A stretch of 64,000 nt of DNA from Embleya sp045207785 (GTDB lineage Bacteria > Actinomycetota > Actinomycetes > Streptomycetales > Streptomycetaceae): the NCBI RefSeq assembly GCF_045207785.1, contig NZ_CP108776.1, positions 4,340,001-4,404,000 on the forward strand, given 5' to 3'. The translations under genes were made by a program, and so were the position numbers. The notes beneath the pieces are model-generated. The model made no database searches, was not told the origin of the DNA, and saw only the letters and a list, made by a program, of their open reading frames with translations. Positions 1-8,320 of the stretch are shown here, one piece after another. How positions within the stretch are numbered: the stretch's first letter is position 1; every line of letters begins with the position of its first letter.

Positions 1-1
1 G

Positions 2-616
2 ATCCGGATCGGCACCGCCGCCGCCTTCCTGCGCTGCGACGACGACGCGCTGCTCGGCGAACTGCTCGCCGACCGCCGCGCCGCCGGGCTGCGCCTGCGC
101 CGGCTCGCGCCGACCGTGCTCGCGGCCGAGTCCGCGCCCGACTCGGTCCTGGAGAAGCTGCGGGCGATGGGCTTCGCGCCGGTGGCCGAGTCCGCGACCG
201 GCGACCTCGTGCTGACCCGCCCCGATTCCAGACGCACCCCGCCGCGCTCGGCCCCGCCGCGCGTCGCGGGCGAGCCGCCGGCCCCGAGCGAGGCCCTGCT
301 CGGCGCGGCGGTCACCGCGATCCGCGCGGGCGACGCCGCCTCGACCGGCCGTGCCGACGAGGGCGCGGAGCGCGACGGCGAGCCGGTCGAACTCCCGCGC
401 ACCTCCGCCGCCGAGACGCTGCTCGCCCTCCAGGCCGCCAACGCCGACCGTCGCGCGGTGTGGATCGGCCACGTCACCCGCGAGGGCCGGGCCACCCAAC
501 ACATCGTGCTCCCGCTGCGGCTGGAGGGCGGCTACGTCACGGCCCACGAGCAGGGCACCGGCGAGATCCACACCTACCCCCTGCACCGCATCACGGGCGT
601 CGCGGAGGTGAGCTAG
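2..616 (+). CDS. Helicase-associated domain protein, C-terminal fragment
   Basis: The reading frame is already open at the left edge, so only the last ~204 residues are present. Residues from IRIGTAAAFLRCDD through LRAMGFAPV resemble the helicase-associated repeat also found in the N-terminal half of the XPB helicase at 2958, which lies downstream on the same strand beyond the ABC genes. The tail (AVWIGHVTREGRATQHIV, then LPLRLEGGYVTAHE) looks like a WYL-type small beta-barrel, a ligand- or nucleic-acid-binding module. Family knowledge places this large protein beside XPB in streptomycetes, suggesting a DNA-repair or DNA-binding role. The function is inferred; the reading frame itself is secure. 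Confidence 0.8.
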   Translation: MRIGTAAAFLRCDDDALLGELLADRRAAGLRLRRLAPTVLAAESAPDSVLEKLRAMGFAPVAESATGDLVLTRPDSRRTPPRSAPPRVAGEPPAPSEALLGAAVTAIRAGDAASTGRADEGAERDGEPVELPRTSAAETLLALQAANADRRAVWIGHVTREGRATQHIVLPLRLEGGYVTAHEQGTGEIHTYPLHRITGVAEVS

Positions 617-936
617 CCCCGGGCCTCCCCGGCTCCCCGGCGTCGTGGCTCCTCGGGCTTCCCGATCTCCGCGGGCTCCGCGGGCTCCCCGGGCTCCGCG
701 GGCTCCCCGGGCTTCCCGGGCTTCCCGAACTCCGCAGGCTCCGCGGGCTCCCTGGGCTTCCCGAACTCTGCGGGTTCCCCGGCTCTCCGTGTTCCCCGGC
801 TCTCCGGGCTTCGCGGGCTTTGCGGGCCCCAGGCTTCCCCGGTTTCCCAGGCTCTTCGGCTCCTCGGTTTCCCAAGCTCCCCGGTTTCCCAAGCTTCCCG
901 GGCTCCCCCGCCCTCCGGCTCCCCCGGAGCCGCCCC
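617..936. repeat. Degenerate 9-bp-period C/T-rich array
   Basis: No gene is seen here. The whole gap between two convergent genes is made of drifting copies of a 9-base unit close to CGGGCTCCC or CGGGCTTCC on the + strand. Units are cleanest around 660-770 and decay toward 900. Because the period is a multiple of three and no stop arises, collagen-like Gly-X-Y strings appear by translation in several frames on both strands; I regard these as artefacts. It looks like a decayed minisatellite. Confidence 0.75.
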
Positions 937-1782
937 CTACATCTCCCGCCGCCCGATTCGCCACACCGCGAACCACACGAACGCGGCCGACAGGATGAGC
1001 GCGACCAGGAGGCTCTCGCCGTACTCGCCGGGGGTGTGCCCGCGGAGCAGTTCCACCGGTGCGTCGCTCAGCGAGCTCGGCACCCAGCGTCGCAACGGCC
1101 GCCACAGCTCCGCGAGCGGGAACAGGATCATCGCGACCAACGCCGCGCCGAAGATCGCCACCGGCCGGCGCAGGAACGCGGCCATCGCCGCGACCACGCT
1201 CAGGCTCGTCACCGCGGACACGACCCCGTAGAACGCCCCGTAGAGCACGGACTCGGCGGGCAGCGGGCCGAACATCCAGTGCACCTGGGCCCACGCGATC
1301 AGCGTGCCCAGGACGTAGGCGATCGACACGGCCGCGGTGGTCATCGTGTACCGCGGCCACACGAGGTCGCGTGGGCGGTGCAGGCGGGTGCGGTGGAACG
1401 CCGCGAGCCCGGGGCGGTGGTCGACCGCGAGCGCGCTCGCCATCAGCGCTATCCCGACCAGGATGGCGACATTCGCGGTGGTGTACGTGTACACCGCCAT
1501 GCCGCTGTCGGCGCGCATCCCGGTCGCCGGTGGCACCCCGTCGATCCGCAGCGCCCTCAGGATCTCGTCGCGATGCTTGGCGAACGCCGGCCCGACCAGG
1601 CCCACGCCCGGATAGGCCACCAGCAGCAGGAGCCACCGCCGGGTGCGCACGAGCCGCAGCCATTCCAGCCGCCACAGCCCCAACCGGCGCGGCCCGCGCG
1701 GGCGGCGTTCGCCCGTGGCCACCACGACCGGTGCGGCGGGCGCCGCGGAGGCGGGAGCCTGTACGGCTCCGGAGCGCGTCAT
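937..1782 (-). CDS. ABC transporter permease
   Basis: Integral membrane subunit of an ABC exporter, 281 residues, with about six hydrophobic segments (for example WLLLLVAYPGVGLVGPAF, VAILVGIALMASAL, SLLVALILSAAFVWFAVW). A cytoplasmic N-terminus rich in Ala, Pro and Arg precedes the first segment. The ATG overlaps the stop of the upstream ATPase gene as ATGA (1779-1782), so translation is probably coupled and the two proteins form one transporter. The substrate cannot be told from sequence; the layout fits the ABC-2 type small two-component exporters common in streptomycetes. Conserved charged residues near TM1 (KHRDEILRAL) are typical of this type. Confidence 0.85.
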   Translation of the reverse strand: MTRSGAVQAPASAAPAAPVVVATGERRPRGPRRLGLWRLEWLRLVRTRRWLLLLVAYPGVGLVGPAFAKHRDEILRALRIDGVPPATGMRADSGMAVYTYTTANVAILVGIALMASALAVDHRPGLAAFHRTRLHRPRDLVWPRYTMTTAAVSIAYVLGTLIAWAQVHWMFGPLPAESVLYGAFYGVVSAVTSLSVVAAMAAFLRRPVAIFGAALVAMILFPLAELWRPLRRWVPSSLSDAPVELLRGHTPGEYGESLLVALILSAAFVWFAVWRIGRREM

Positions 1783-2765
1783 CGCGGGCCTCCCGTGATC
1801 GACAGGAACGCCGCCTCCAGGTCCGACTCCTCGGGCGCGACCGACACGACCCGCGCCGAACTGCGACTGAGCACCTCCGCGAGATGCCGCTCGCCCGCCT
1901 CCAGGGAGCGCGCCTCGACCCGGAACAGCCCGGGACGCAGCGACGACACCCGCGCCACCCAGTGCTCCGCCGCGAACGCGCGCAACAGGTCGGAGCCGCC
2001 GCCGCGCACCCGGACCAGCCAGCTCGGCCGCATGTGCGTGTCCACGAGCTGGGCGGTCGGCCCCTGGTACAGCAGCCGACCCGCGCGCACGACGCCGACC
2101 TGATCGCAGACCCGCTGTACGTCGGCCAGGATGTGGCTGGAGAAGACCACTGTGGTGTTCCCGCGCAGACTCGCCACCAGGTCCAGCACGTCGGCCCGCC
2201 CGCGCGGGTCGAGCGCGGACGTGGGCTCGTCCAGGATCAGCAGTTCGGGATCGGCGACGAGCGCCGCGGCGAGCCCGAGCCGCAGCGTCATGCCGCGCGA
2301 CAGCGAGCCGGCCTTGCGGTCGGCGCACCCGGACAGCCCGGTCCGGTGCAGCGCGACCTTGACCTTCTCGCGCGGCAGCTGCGGGTCGACGAGGTTTCCG
2401 GCCAATTCGATCACCTCGGACGCGGTCAGCCACGGCTCGAACTCGGGCACGTCCGTCGACACCGCGACGCGCCGCCGGTCGACGCCGAAGATCACCTCGC
2501 CCGAATCGGCCCGCCGGGTCCCGCCGACGATCGACAACAGCGTGGTCTTGCCCGCGCCGTTCGGCCCCACCAGGCCGTACACGCTGCCGCGCGGCACCAC
2601 GAGGTTGATCCCGAAGACCCCCGCGCCACCGCCGTAGTCACGGGTCAGGGCACGCGTGGACACGGCGGGACCATTCGGTTCGCCGGGCTGCTCGGGGGTC
2701 TCGGCGGCGTCCTGATCGGGACGGGGAACCCGATCGTTGGAGGCCGACGACGTTTGTTGCGCCAT
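1779..2765 (-). CDS. ABC transporter ATP-binding protein
   Basis: Cytoplasmic ATPase that powers the permease encoded just downstream. It has Walker A (GPNGAGKTT), a signature loop in the variant form SLSRGMTLRLGLA instead of canonical LSGGQ, Walker B with catalytic Glu (LLILDEPTSALD) and the switch His (SSHI). Length 328 residues is usual, with a ~90-residue C-terminal extension after the nucleotide-binding fold. The ATG at 2765 is chosen because similarity to the family starts ~37 residues later and nothing recognisable lies upstream. It is divergent from the XPB gene across a 192-bp region. Confidence 0.9.
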   Translation of the reverse strand: MAQQTSSASNDRVPRPDQDAAETPEQPGEPNGPAVSTRALTRDYGGGAGVFGINLVVPRGSVYGLVGPNGAGKTTLLSIVGGTRRADSGEVIFGVDRRRVAVSTDVPEFEPWLTASEVIELAGNLVDPQLPREKVKVALHRTGLSGCADRKAGSLSRGMTLRLGLAAALVADPELLILDEPTSALDPRGRADVLDLVASLRGNTTVVFSSHILADVQRVCDQVGVVRAGRLLYQGPTAQLVDTHMRPSWLVRVRGGGSDLLRAFAAEHWVARVSSLRPGLFRVEARSLEAGERHLAEVLSRSSARVVSVAPEESDLEAAFLSITGGPR

Positions 2766-2957
2766 CAAGTATCCAGGGTAGGTAGGCCGGCCTGTTTGTG
2801 TGTTCCTCCGTAAGGATGGGTCTCCTGCTCCTCCCTGGGCAGTACGGTCCCTAATAGCTGCTCCTCGTGATGACAAGTGGTTTTTGGAACACGGTCGGTC
2901 CGCGGATGGTTGAGACTGGTTGGTCCCCACCCCTCCTCCGTGCGGAAAGGCTTGCCC

Positions 2958-4604
2958 GTGCCCGATGGCCCGTTGATCGTCCAGTCCGACAAGACCCTGC
3001 TCCTCGAAGTCGGTCACGAGGCGTCCGCCGACTGCCGGCGGGCCATCGCGCCGTTCGCCGAGCTGGAGCGCGCGCCCGAGCACGTGCACACCTACCGGCT
3101 GACCCCGCTGGGCCTGTGGAACGCGCGCGCCGCGGGCCACGACGCCGAGCAGGTCGTGGACGTCCTGCTGCGCTACTCGCGCTACCCGGTGCCGAACGCG
3201 CTGCTCGTGGACGTCGCGGACACAATGGGGCGCTACGGTCGGCTGCAGCTGTCCAAGCACCCCACCCACGGCCTGGTGCTGACCACGACCGACCGCGCGG
3301 TGCTCGAAGAGGTGCTGCGCAGCAAGAAGATCGCCCCGCTGGTGGGCGCGCGGGTGGACGCGGACAGCGTCGTCGTGCACCCCTCCGAGCGCGGCCAGAT
3401 CAAGCAGGTGCTGCTCAAGCTCGGCTGGCCCGCCGAGGACCTCGCGGGCTACGTCGACGGCGAGGCGCACGCGATCGAGCTCGCCGAGGACGGCTGGAGC
3501 CTGCGGCCCTATCAGCAGGAGGCCGTCGAGGGCTTCTGGCACGGCGGCTCCGGCGTGGTCGTTCTGCCGTGTGGCGCGGGGAAGACGCTGGTGGGCGCGG
3601 CGGCGATGGCCACCGCGAAGGCGACCACGCTGATCCTGGTCACCAACACGGTCTCGGCCCGCCAGTGGAAGTCCGAGCTGGTCAAGCGCACGTCGCTGAC
3701 CGAGGACGAGATCGGCGAGTACAGCGGCACCCGCAAGGAGATCCGCCCGGTCACGATCGCCACCTACCAGGTGGTGACGACGCGCCGGAAGGGCGTGTAC
3801 AACCACCTGGAGCTGTTCGACTCCCGGGACTGGGGCCTGATCGTCTACGACGAGGTCCATCTGCTGCCCGCTCCCATCTTCCGGTTCACCGCCGACCTCC
3901 AGGCCCGGCGTCGGCTCGGCCTGACCGCGACCCTGGTGCGCGAGGACGGCCGCGAGGGCGACGTGTTCTCGCTGATCGGCCCCAAGCGCTACGACGCGCC
4001 GTGGAAGGAGATCGAGAACCAGGGCTACATCGCGCCGGCCGACTGTGTCGAGGTGCGGGTCACCCTCACGGACGCCGAACGGCTCGCCTACGCGACCGCC
4101 GAGCCGGAGGAGCGGTACCGCTTCTGCGCCACGACCGCGACCAAGACGCGCGTGGTGAAGGAACTGGTCGAGCAGCACCGCGGCGAGCAGACCCTGGTGA
4201 TCGGGCAGTACATCGACCAGCTCGACGAGCTGGGCGAGGTGCTGAACGCGCCCGTGATCAAGGGCGAGACCACCAACAAGGAGCGCGAGCGGCTGTTCAA
4301 CGCGTTCCGGACCGGCGAGGTGCAGGCGCTCGTGGTCAGCAAGGTCGCGAACTTCTCGATCGACCTGCCGGACGCGACGGTCGCCATCCAGGTGTCCGGC
4401 TCGTTCGGCTCGCGCCAGGAGGAGGCCCAGCGGCTCGGCCGGGTGCTGCGGCCCAAGGCCGACGGGCGTGGCGCGCGGTTCTACTCGGTCGTCGCGCGGG
4501 ACACGATCGACCAGGACTTCGCGGCGCATCGGCAACGCTTCCTCGCGGAACAGGGGTACGCGTACCGGATCGTCGACTCGGACGATCTCGACAAACAGAA
4601 GTAG
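2958..4604 (+). CDS. XPB-type DNA repair helicase
   Basis: Superfamily 2 ATP-dependent 3'-5' DNA helicase related to eukaryotic XPB/ERCC3, 548 residues. Order: helicase-associated repeat domain (about residues 30-150), then RecA-like domain 1 with Walker A (LPCGAGKTLV), the DEVH box, motif III (LTATLVRED), and RecA-like domain 2 with QASGS-like motif VI region (SFGSRQEEAQRLGRVLRP). The GTG at 2958 is chosen because GGAAAGG at 2944-2950 sits 7 bases upstream and the family similarity begins there; an upstream ATG in frame at 2877 lacks a binding site. Predicted role is nucleotide excision repair or helicase work at damaged promoters. Confidence 0.93.
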   Translation: MPDGPLIVQSDKTLLLEVGHEASADCRRAIAPFAELERAPEHVHTYRLTPLGLWNARAAGHDAEQVVDVLLRYSRYPVPNALLVDVADTMGRYGRLQLSKHPTHGLVLTTTDRAVLEEVLRSKKIAPLVGARVDADSVVVHPSERGQIKQVLLKLGWPAEDLAGYVDGEAHAIELAEDGWSLRPYQQEAVEGFWHGGSGVVVLPCGAGKTLVGAAAMATAKATTLILVTNTVSARQWKSELVKRTSLTEDEIGEYSGTRKEIRPVTIATYQVVTTRRKGVYNHLELFDSRDWGLIVYDEVHLLPAPIFRFTADLQARRRLGLTATLVREDGREGDVFSLIGPKRYDAPWKEIENQGYIAPADCVEVRVTLTDAERLAYATAEPEERYRFCATTATKTRVVKELVEQHRGEQTLVIGQYIDQLDELGEVLNAPVIKGETTNKERERLFNAFRTGEVQALVVSKVANFSIDLPDATVAIQVSGSFGSRQEEAQRLGRVLRPKADGRGARFYSVVARDTIDQDFAAHRQRFLAEQGYAYRIVDSDDLDKQK

Positions 4605-4638
4605 CAGCGGCGACCGTCGGGCGGATCGGGCGGGTCGA

Positions 4639-5223
4639 TCAGGAGGGGTCCCCGGCCGCCTGATCGGTCCGCCTGCGGCGCCGCAACCATCGTGTACGCC
4701 GGGGGTGGACCCGGGCGGCCAGGTGGCGGCCGACGAAGACGTAGGCCAGGCACGCGCCGGCCGCGTTCAGGATGACGTCGTCGATGTCGAACGCGCGGCC
4801 GACGATGAACCGACCCTGTACGGCCTCGATCACGAGCATCACGACGCCGACGGTGAGCAGGATCCGGATCGGGCCGCGCAGTCGGGCGGAGACCACCGGC
4901 AACAGCACGCCGAGCGGCATGCACATGACCAGGTTGCCGCCGATCTGCTTGACGGCGTCGCGGACCTCGGGGCGATCCAGGTAGGACTCGATCGAGCTGC
5001 CCGGGTCGGTGTTGCCGGTGACCAGCTCCTCGGAGCCGGGCTGCGGGGTGAGCGTCGCCCGGGCGAGCACCAGCGCGAACAGCACCAGGGCCAGGACGCC
5101 CGCGCCGATCGCGATGGCGCGCAGGATCCGCGCGCCGCGCGAGCGGGTGGGGTCGGGCGGCTCGGCGGGGTCGTGGACCGTCGTCTTCGCGGTCCTCGTG
5201 TCCGCACTGCCCACCGCGTCCAC
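4639..5223 (-). CDS. VanZ-family membrane protein
   Basis: A 194-residue membrane protein with about four hydrophobic helices, including ILRAIAIGAGVLALVLFALV, IRILLTVGVVMLVIEAVQG and VILNAAGACLAYVFVG. The stretch NLVMCMPLGVLLPVV followed by EAVQGRFIVGRAFDIDDVILN is the VanZ signature (acidic DIDD facing a conserved Gln). VanZ relatives give low-level teicoplanin resistance in enterococci, but most actinobacterial members have no assigned role. The GTG start at 5223 is tentative. It converges with XPB with only 34 bp between stops. Confidence 0.85.
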   Translation of the reverse strand: MDAVGSADTRTAKTTVHDPAEPPDPTRSRGARILRAIAIGAGVLALVLFALVLARATLTPQPGSEELVTGNTDPGSSIESYLDRPEVRDAVKQIGGNLVMCMPLGVLLPVVSARLRGPIRILLTVGVVMLVIEAVQGRFIVGRAFDIDDVILNAAGACLAYVFVGRHLAARVHPRRTRWLRRRRRTDQAAGDPS

Positions 5224-5284
5224 CCCCGGGTTCGGTTCGTGCCCTGAGCGGGCGTCTGCCCCGGCGGGCCCGGACCATGCGGGG

Positions 5285-5494
5285 TCACGGCACCGCGTGC
5301 CGCCCGAGGAGGGTCACCCGGACCGCGGTACCGGTGAAGATCCAGGTGCCGCGCGCGACCGTCGCGGTCATGTGCGCGGGCCTGCGCAGCCGGGCTCGGA
5401 CGATCTCGGCGAAGGGGAGGCCGGTGGCGGAGGCTCCGCGCAGCGACGGCATCCGGAGGGCGTGGGGAGCGGGGAGGTGCGTCATCGTGCTCAT
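5285..5494 (-). CDS. Small hypothetical protein
   Basis: A 69-residue basic protein of unknown function. I do not recognise a family. Support for it being real is codon use: nearly every third position is G or C, matching neighbouring genes. A GAGGA run lies directly before the ATG at 5494; the second ATG at 5485 has better spacing from it, so the true start may be the latter. The gene is upstream of the VanZ gene on the same strand with a 61-bp gap and could be co-transcribed. Confidence 0.6.
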   Translation of the reverse strand: MSTMTHLPAPHALRMPSLRGASATGLPFAEIVRARLRRPAHMTATVARGTWIFTGTAVRVTLLGRHAVP

Positions 5495-5574
5495 GTCCTC
5501 GACGCTACGCGGGCCGACATGACAGGCACGTCAGCAAAGAGGCTCCCGTCGTGCTACCCCTCGCGGATGATCGC

Positions 5575-5584
5575 CCCCTAGGGG
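5575..5584. promoter_or_regulatory. CCCCTAGGGG palindrome
   Basis: A perfect 10-bp palindrome lies in the divergent region between the small hypothetical gene and the HAD-LarE fusion. An AGGGGTA-type half-site (on the minus strand) recurs about 20 bp away near 5555-5561. The pair of related half-sites looks like a regulator site, possibly of the LuxR/NarL class, but the regulator is unknown. Confidence 0.35.
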
Positions 5585-5732
5585 TTTGGCCGCGTGGCCG
5601 ACTCGGCGGCAAGGGTGCCGGGGGTGCCGGGGCCGTCTCCGTGCGCCGCCGACGAGCCTCATGTGTCGGCGGGAACGCCTCAAACGCGCCCTTGACAACG
5701 ATTTCGCCGTAATGGCCGAGGAACTCCCAGTT

Positions 5733-5774
5733 CACGGCATTGCCCTCGGAGGGACATCGGCCCGCAATGCCGTG
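5733..5774. promoter_or_regulatory. 11-bp perfect inverted repeat before HAD-LarE
   Basis: CACGGCATTGC (5733-5743) is repeated exactly as GCAATGCCGTG (5764-5774), separated by 20 bases. It ends 17 bases before the GTG at 5792, so it overlaps the likely promoter or the start of the transcript. It could be an operator or an RNA stem-loop that affects translation. Confidence 0.5.
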
Positions 5775-5791
5775 CGTCGTACGCTGAACGA

Positions 5792-7228
5792 GTGAATGCC
5801 CTCACGGTTGGTTTCGACCTGGACATGACGCTCGTCGATTCCCGTCCCGGCATCGGGGCGGCGTGGTCCGTACTCGCCGAGGAGACCGGCGTCCCGATCG
5901 ACATCGCGCTGGTGGTCTCCCGGCTCGGGCCACCGTTGGAGACAGAGGTCGCGGAGTGGTTCCCGACCGCCGACGTCACGGCGGTCTCGGCGCGCTACCG
6001 CGAGATCTACCCGCACCACGCCGTGCGCGGGACGGACGTGCTGCCGGGCGCGCGCGAGGCGCTCGCGGCGGTGCATCGGCACGGCGGGCGCACGGCGGTG
6101 GTGACCGGCAAGCACGAGCCCAACGCGCGGCTGCACCTGGACCACCTCGACCTGGCCGTGGACCACCTGGTCGGCGACCTGTGGGGCGCGCAAAAGGGCA
6201 CCGCGCTCACGGAGTTGGCCGCGAGCGTGTACGTCGGCGACCACCTCGGCGACCTGATCGGGGCGCGCGTCGCCGGCGCGATCGCGGTCGGTGTCGCGAC
6301 CGGCCCGATCTCCGCCGAGGACCTGCGCGCGGCCGGGGCCGACGTCGTGCTGACCGACCTGACCGAGTTCCCGGCCTGGCTGGACGCGCACGTCGCCAAC
6401 CTGCGACTGGCGGCCCTGCGCGAGCGGTTGCGCGGGCTCGGCAGCGTCGCGGTGGCGTTCTCGGGCGGCGCCGACTCGGCGTTCCTGCTCGCGGCGGCGG
6501 TGCGCACGCTGGGCCCGGACAACGTGCTCGCGCTGACCACCGACTCGGCGAGCCTGCCGGCGGCCGAGCGGGACGCCGCCCGGGCCTTCGCGGCGGACCT
6601 GAGGGTGCGTCATGAGCTGGTGCCCAGCGACGAGATGGCGCACGCGGGCTATCGCGAGAACAACGGCGACCGGTGCCGATTCTGCAAGACGGAGCTGATG
6701 GGCGTGCTCGGGCCGGTGGCCCGTGCGGCGGGGCTCGCGTACCTGGCCACCGGGACGAACGCCGACGACGCCCGCGTGGGCTTTCGACCCGGGATCGCCG
6801 CGGCGGCCGCGGCGGGCGCGGTGACCCCGCTGTTGGACGCCGGCCTGACGAAGGCTCAGGTCCGCGCGCTGAGCCGGGACTGGGGCCTGTCGACGTGGGA
6901 CAAGCCGGCGGCGGCCTGCCTCTCCAGCCGGGTCGCGTTCGGCATCGGGATAACCCCGGCCCGGCTGGCCCGGGTCGAACGGGCCGAGACCGCGCTGCGC
7001 GTTGTGCTCGCGCAAGGCGGGATTCCGGTGCGCAACCTGCGGGTCCGCGACCTGGGGAAGTACGCCCGGATCGAGGTGGACGCGGCGCTGAGCAAGGCGG
7101 TGGGCGCGTACGAGCCGGCCCTCGCGGCGGTCCTCGACGCGGGCTTCGCCACCGTCGAGGTGGATCCGCTCGGCTATCGAGAGGGCGCGATGAACGAGCT
7201 CCTGCCCGATCCCGAGCCGTACCGCTGA
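5792..7228 (+). CDS. HAD-family phosphatase fused to LarE-type sulfur transferase
   Basis: One uninterrupted 478-residue frame carries two enzymes. Residues 1-205 are a HAD hydrolase of the phosphoglycolate-phosphatase type: nucleophile motif DLDMT (D9, D11), VVTGK, and acidic motif VGDHLGD. Residues ~208-478 are a LarE-type ATP-dependent sacrificial sulfur transferase: PP-loop SGGADS (224-229), the Cys pair C295/C298 in RCRFCK, and C376 in AACLSSR. In characterised LarE, a Cys of the last motif gives up its sulfur to nickel-pincer cofactor; three-Cys forms hold an Fe-S cluster, and this protein matches that pattern. larB and larC are not in the window. No stop or good start separates the halves. 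No Shine-Dalgarno precedes the GTG, so the mRNA may be leaderless. Confidence 0.88.
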   Translation: MNALTVGFDLDMTLVDSRPGIGAAWSVLAEETGVPIDIALVVSRLGPPLETEVAEWFPTADVTAVSARYREIYPHHAVRGTDVLPGAREALAAVHRHGGRTAVVTGKHEPNARLHLDHLDLAVDHLVGDLWGAQKGTALTELAASVYVGDHLGDLIGARVAGAIAVGVATGPISAEDLRAAGADVVLTDLTEFPAWLDAHVANLRLAALRERLRGLGSVAVAFSGGADSAFLLAAAVRTLGPDNVLALTTDSASLPAAERDAARAFAADLRVRHELVPSDEMAHAGYRENNGDRCRFCKTELMGVLGPVARAAGLAYLATGTNADDARVGFRPGIAAAAAAGAVTPLLDAGLTKAQVRALSRDWGLSTWDKPAAACLSSRVAFGIGITPARLARVERAETALRVVLAQGGIPVRNLRVRDLGKYARIEVDAALSKAVGAYEPALAAVLDAGFATVEVDPLGYREGAMNELLPDPEPYR

Positions 7229-7264
7229 GGCGCGCCCCGATCGCCCCGGACCCGTGCGGGCCGG

Positions 7265-7501
7265 CTACAGCAGCTCGGGCACCGGCCGGCGTCGGCTGCG
7301 GGCCGACCGGAACAGGCCCGCGCCCGCGAGCGCGAAGCCGAGCGGCATCAGCGCGCTGACCAGATAGACCGCCGTCGGCAGCGCGTTCGCGCCGATCAGC
7401 AGGGGCGTGACGGTCGCGAGCGTCGCGATCGTGCCGATGGCGAAGAGCACCGCGCCGACGCGGACGAGCCGGTCGCCGGGGCCTGCGGAGTCGTTGTACA
7501 C
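7265..7501 (-). CDS. Small two-helix membrane protein
   Basis: A 78-residue protein with two hydrophobic helices (AVLFAIGTIATLATVTPLLI and AVYLVSALMPLGFALAGAGL) followed by an Arg-rich tail, suggesting an inner-membrane protein with a cytoplasmic C-terminus. I do not recognise a function. The start is uncertain: GTG at 7501 is chosen because it immediately precedes the first helix; an ATG at 7579 would add 26 residues. It converges with the HAD-LarE gene. Confidence 0.65.
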   Translation of the reverse strand: MYNDSAGPGDRLVRVGAVLFAIGTIATLATVTPLLIGANALPTAVYLVSALMPLGFALAGAGLFRSARSRRRPVPELL

Positions 7502-7704
7502 GTGACCAGGGTAGATGCCCCGATCCGTACCGGACGCGCCCGGGGCGGGATCCCCATGTCCGGCCGAGAACGCGACCATTAGCCTGGAAGGGTGAACGGG
7601 GTGACTACGCGTTCCTGCTCGGATTCGATGTGTGCGCCCTACCCAGCCTGGTAAATGCTCGTAAAAGTCCCGACGAAGCCGTCCCGACACGATCGAGGTC
7701 TCCC

Positions 7705-8088
7705 GTGCCCACCGGCAAGGTCAAGTGGTTCGACACCGAGAAGGGCTTCGGGTTTCTCTCCCGGGACGACGGGGGCGACGTGTTCGTACACGCCTCGGCG
7801 CTGCCGCAGGGCCTGGAGACGCTCAAGCCGGGCACCCGGGTCGAGTTCGGCATCGTCGAGGGACGCCGGGGCGAACAAGCGCTCTCGCTCCGCGTCCTCG
7901 ACCCGCGCCCGTCCGTCGCCGCGGCGACGCGCAAGAAGCCGGACGAGATGAGTTCGATCATCCAGGACCTGCTGAAGGTCCTCGAAGGCGTCGACAAGAC
8001 GCTGGAACGCGGGCGCTACCCCGACAAGCGCGCGACCGGCAAGGTCGCCGAACTCTTGCGGGCGGTGGCGGACGAACTCGACGCATGA
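7705..8088 (+). CDS. Cold-shock domain protein with C-terminal extension
   Basis: Single-stranded nucleic-acid-binding protein, 127 residues. The first ~67 residues form a cold-shock domain with RNP1 (KGFGFLSRD) and RNP2 (DVFVHASAL); classical CspA stops there. The remaining 60 residues (SSIIQDLLKVLEGVDKTLE onward) are predicted helical and probably mediate oligomerisation or partner binding. The GTG at 7705 is favoured over the upstream ATG at 7630 because the domain starts right there and GAGG lies ~7 bases before it. Likely an RNA chaperone. Confidence 0.9.
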   Translation: MPTGKVKWFDTEKGFGFLSRDDGGDVFVHASALPQGLETLKPGTRVEFGIVEGRRGEQALSLRVLDPRPSVAAATRKKPDEMSSIIQDLLKVLEGVDKTLERGRYPDKRATGKVAELLRAVADELDA

Positions 8089-8128
8089 CGTCGCGCTGCG
8101 GTGGGGGCGCGGTCTGGCGGCCGGCGCG

Positions 8129-8289
8129 GTGTCCTCAAGCGCCGGACGGGCTGATTGTGTTGGTTGAGTAGCGCGTTCGGCGAGCGTTGCGGGGTGGTGT
8201 CCTCAAGCGCCGGACGGGCTGATTGTGTTGGTTGAGTAGCGCGTTCGGCGAGCGTTGCGGGGTGGTGTCCTCAAGCGCCGGGCGGGCTG
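8129..8289 (+). repeat. Repeat cluster A: three 21-bp elements, 68-bp tandem unit
   Basis: Elements CCTCAAGCGCCGGACGGGCTG occur at 8133-8153 and 8201-8221, and with one change at 8269-8289. The first two are part of a 68-bp unit repeated exactly in tandem; the third copy is truncated after the element. All copies point the same way on the + strand. They fill the gap between the convergent cold-shock gene and mqnD. No coding sequence is seen. Confidence 0.9.
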
Positions 8290-8320
8290 GTTGTGTTGGC
8301 TTGGTGCTTGTTGTATGTGC

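Noticed and set aside
591..875. Collagen-like Gly-X-Y frames in the 9-bp repeat region
   Set aside because: Similar Gly/Pro-rich products appear in several frames on both strands, as expected from a 9-bp repeat; no start signal or flanking domain supports a gene.
1779..4535. 918-residue minus-strand frame running through the XPB gene
   Set aside because: Codons upstream of 2765 are antisense to XPB and show no motif; the true ABC ATPase starts at 2765.
5792..7228. A complete lar operon for lactate racemase cofactor
   Set aside because: Only the LarE-like domain is present; no LarB, LarC or LarA motif was found in the flanking genes.
8129..8289. Possible CRISPR array at the regularly spaced repeats
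   Set aside because: Spacers are identical rather than unique, and no cas genes are present. The same holds for clusters B and C.
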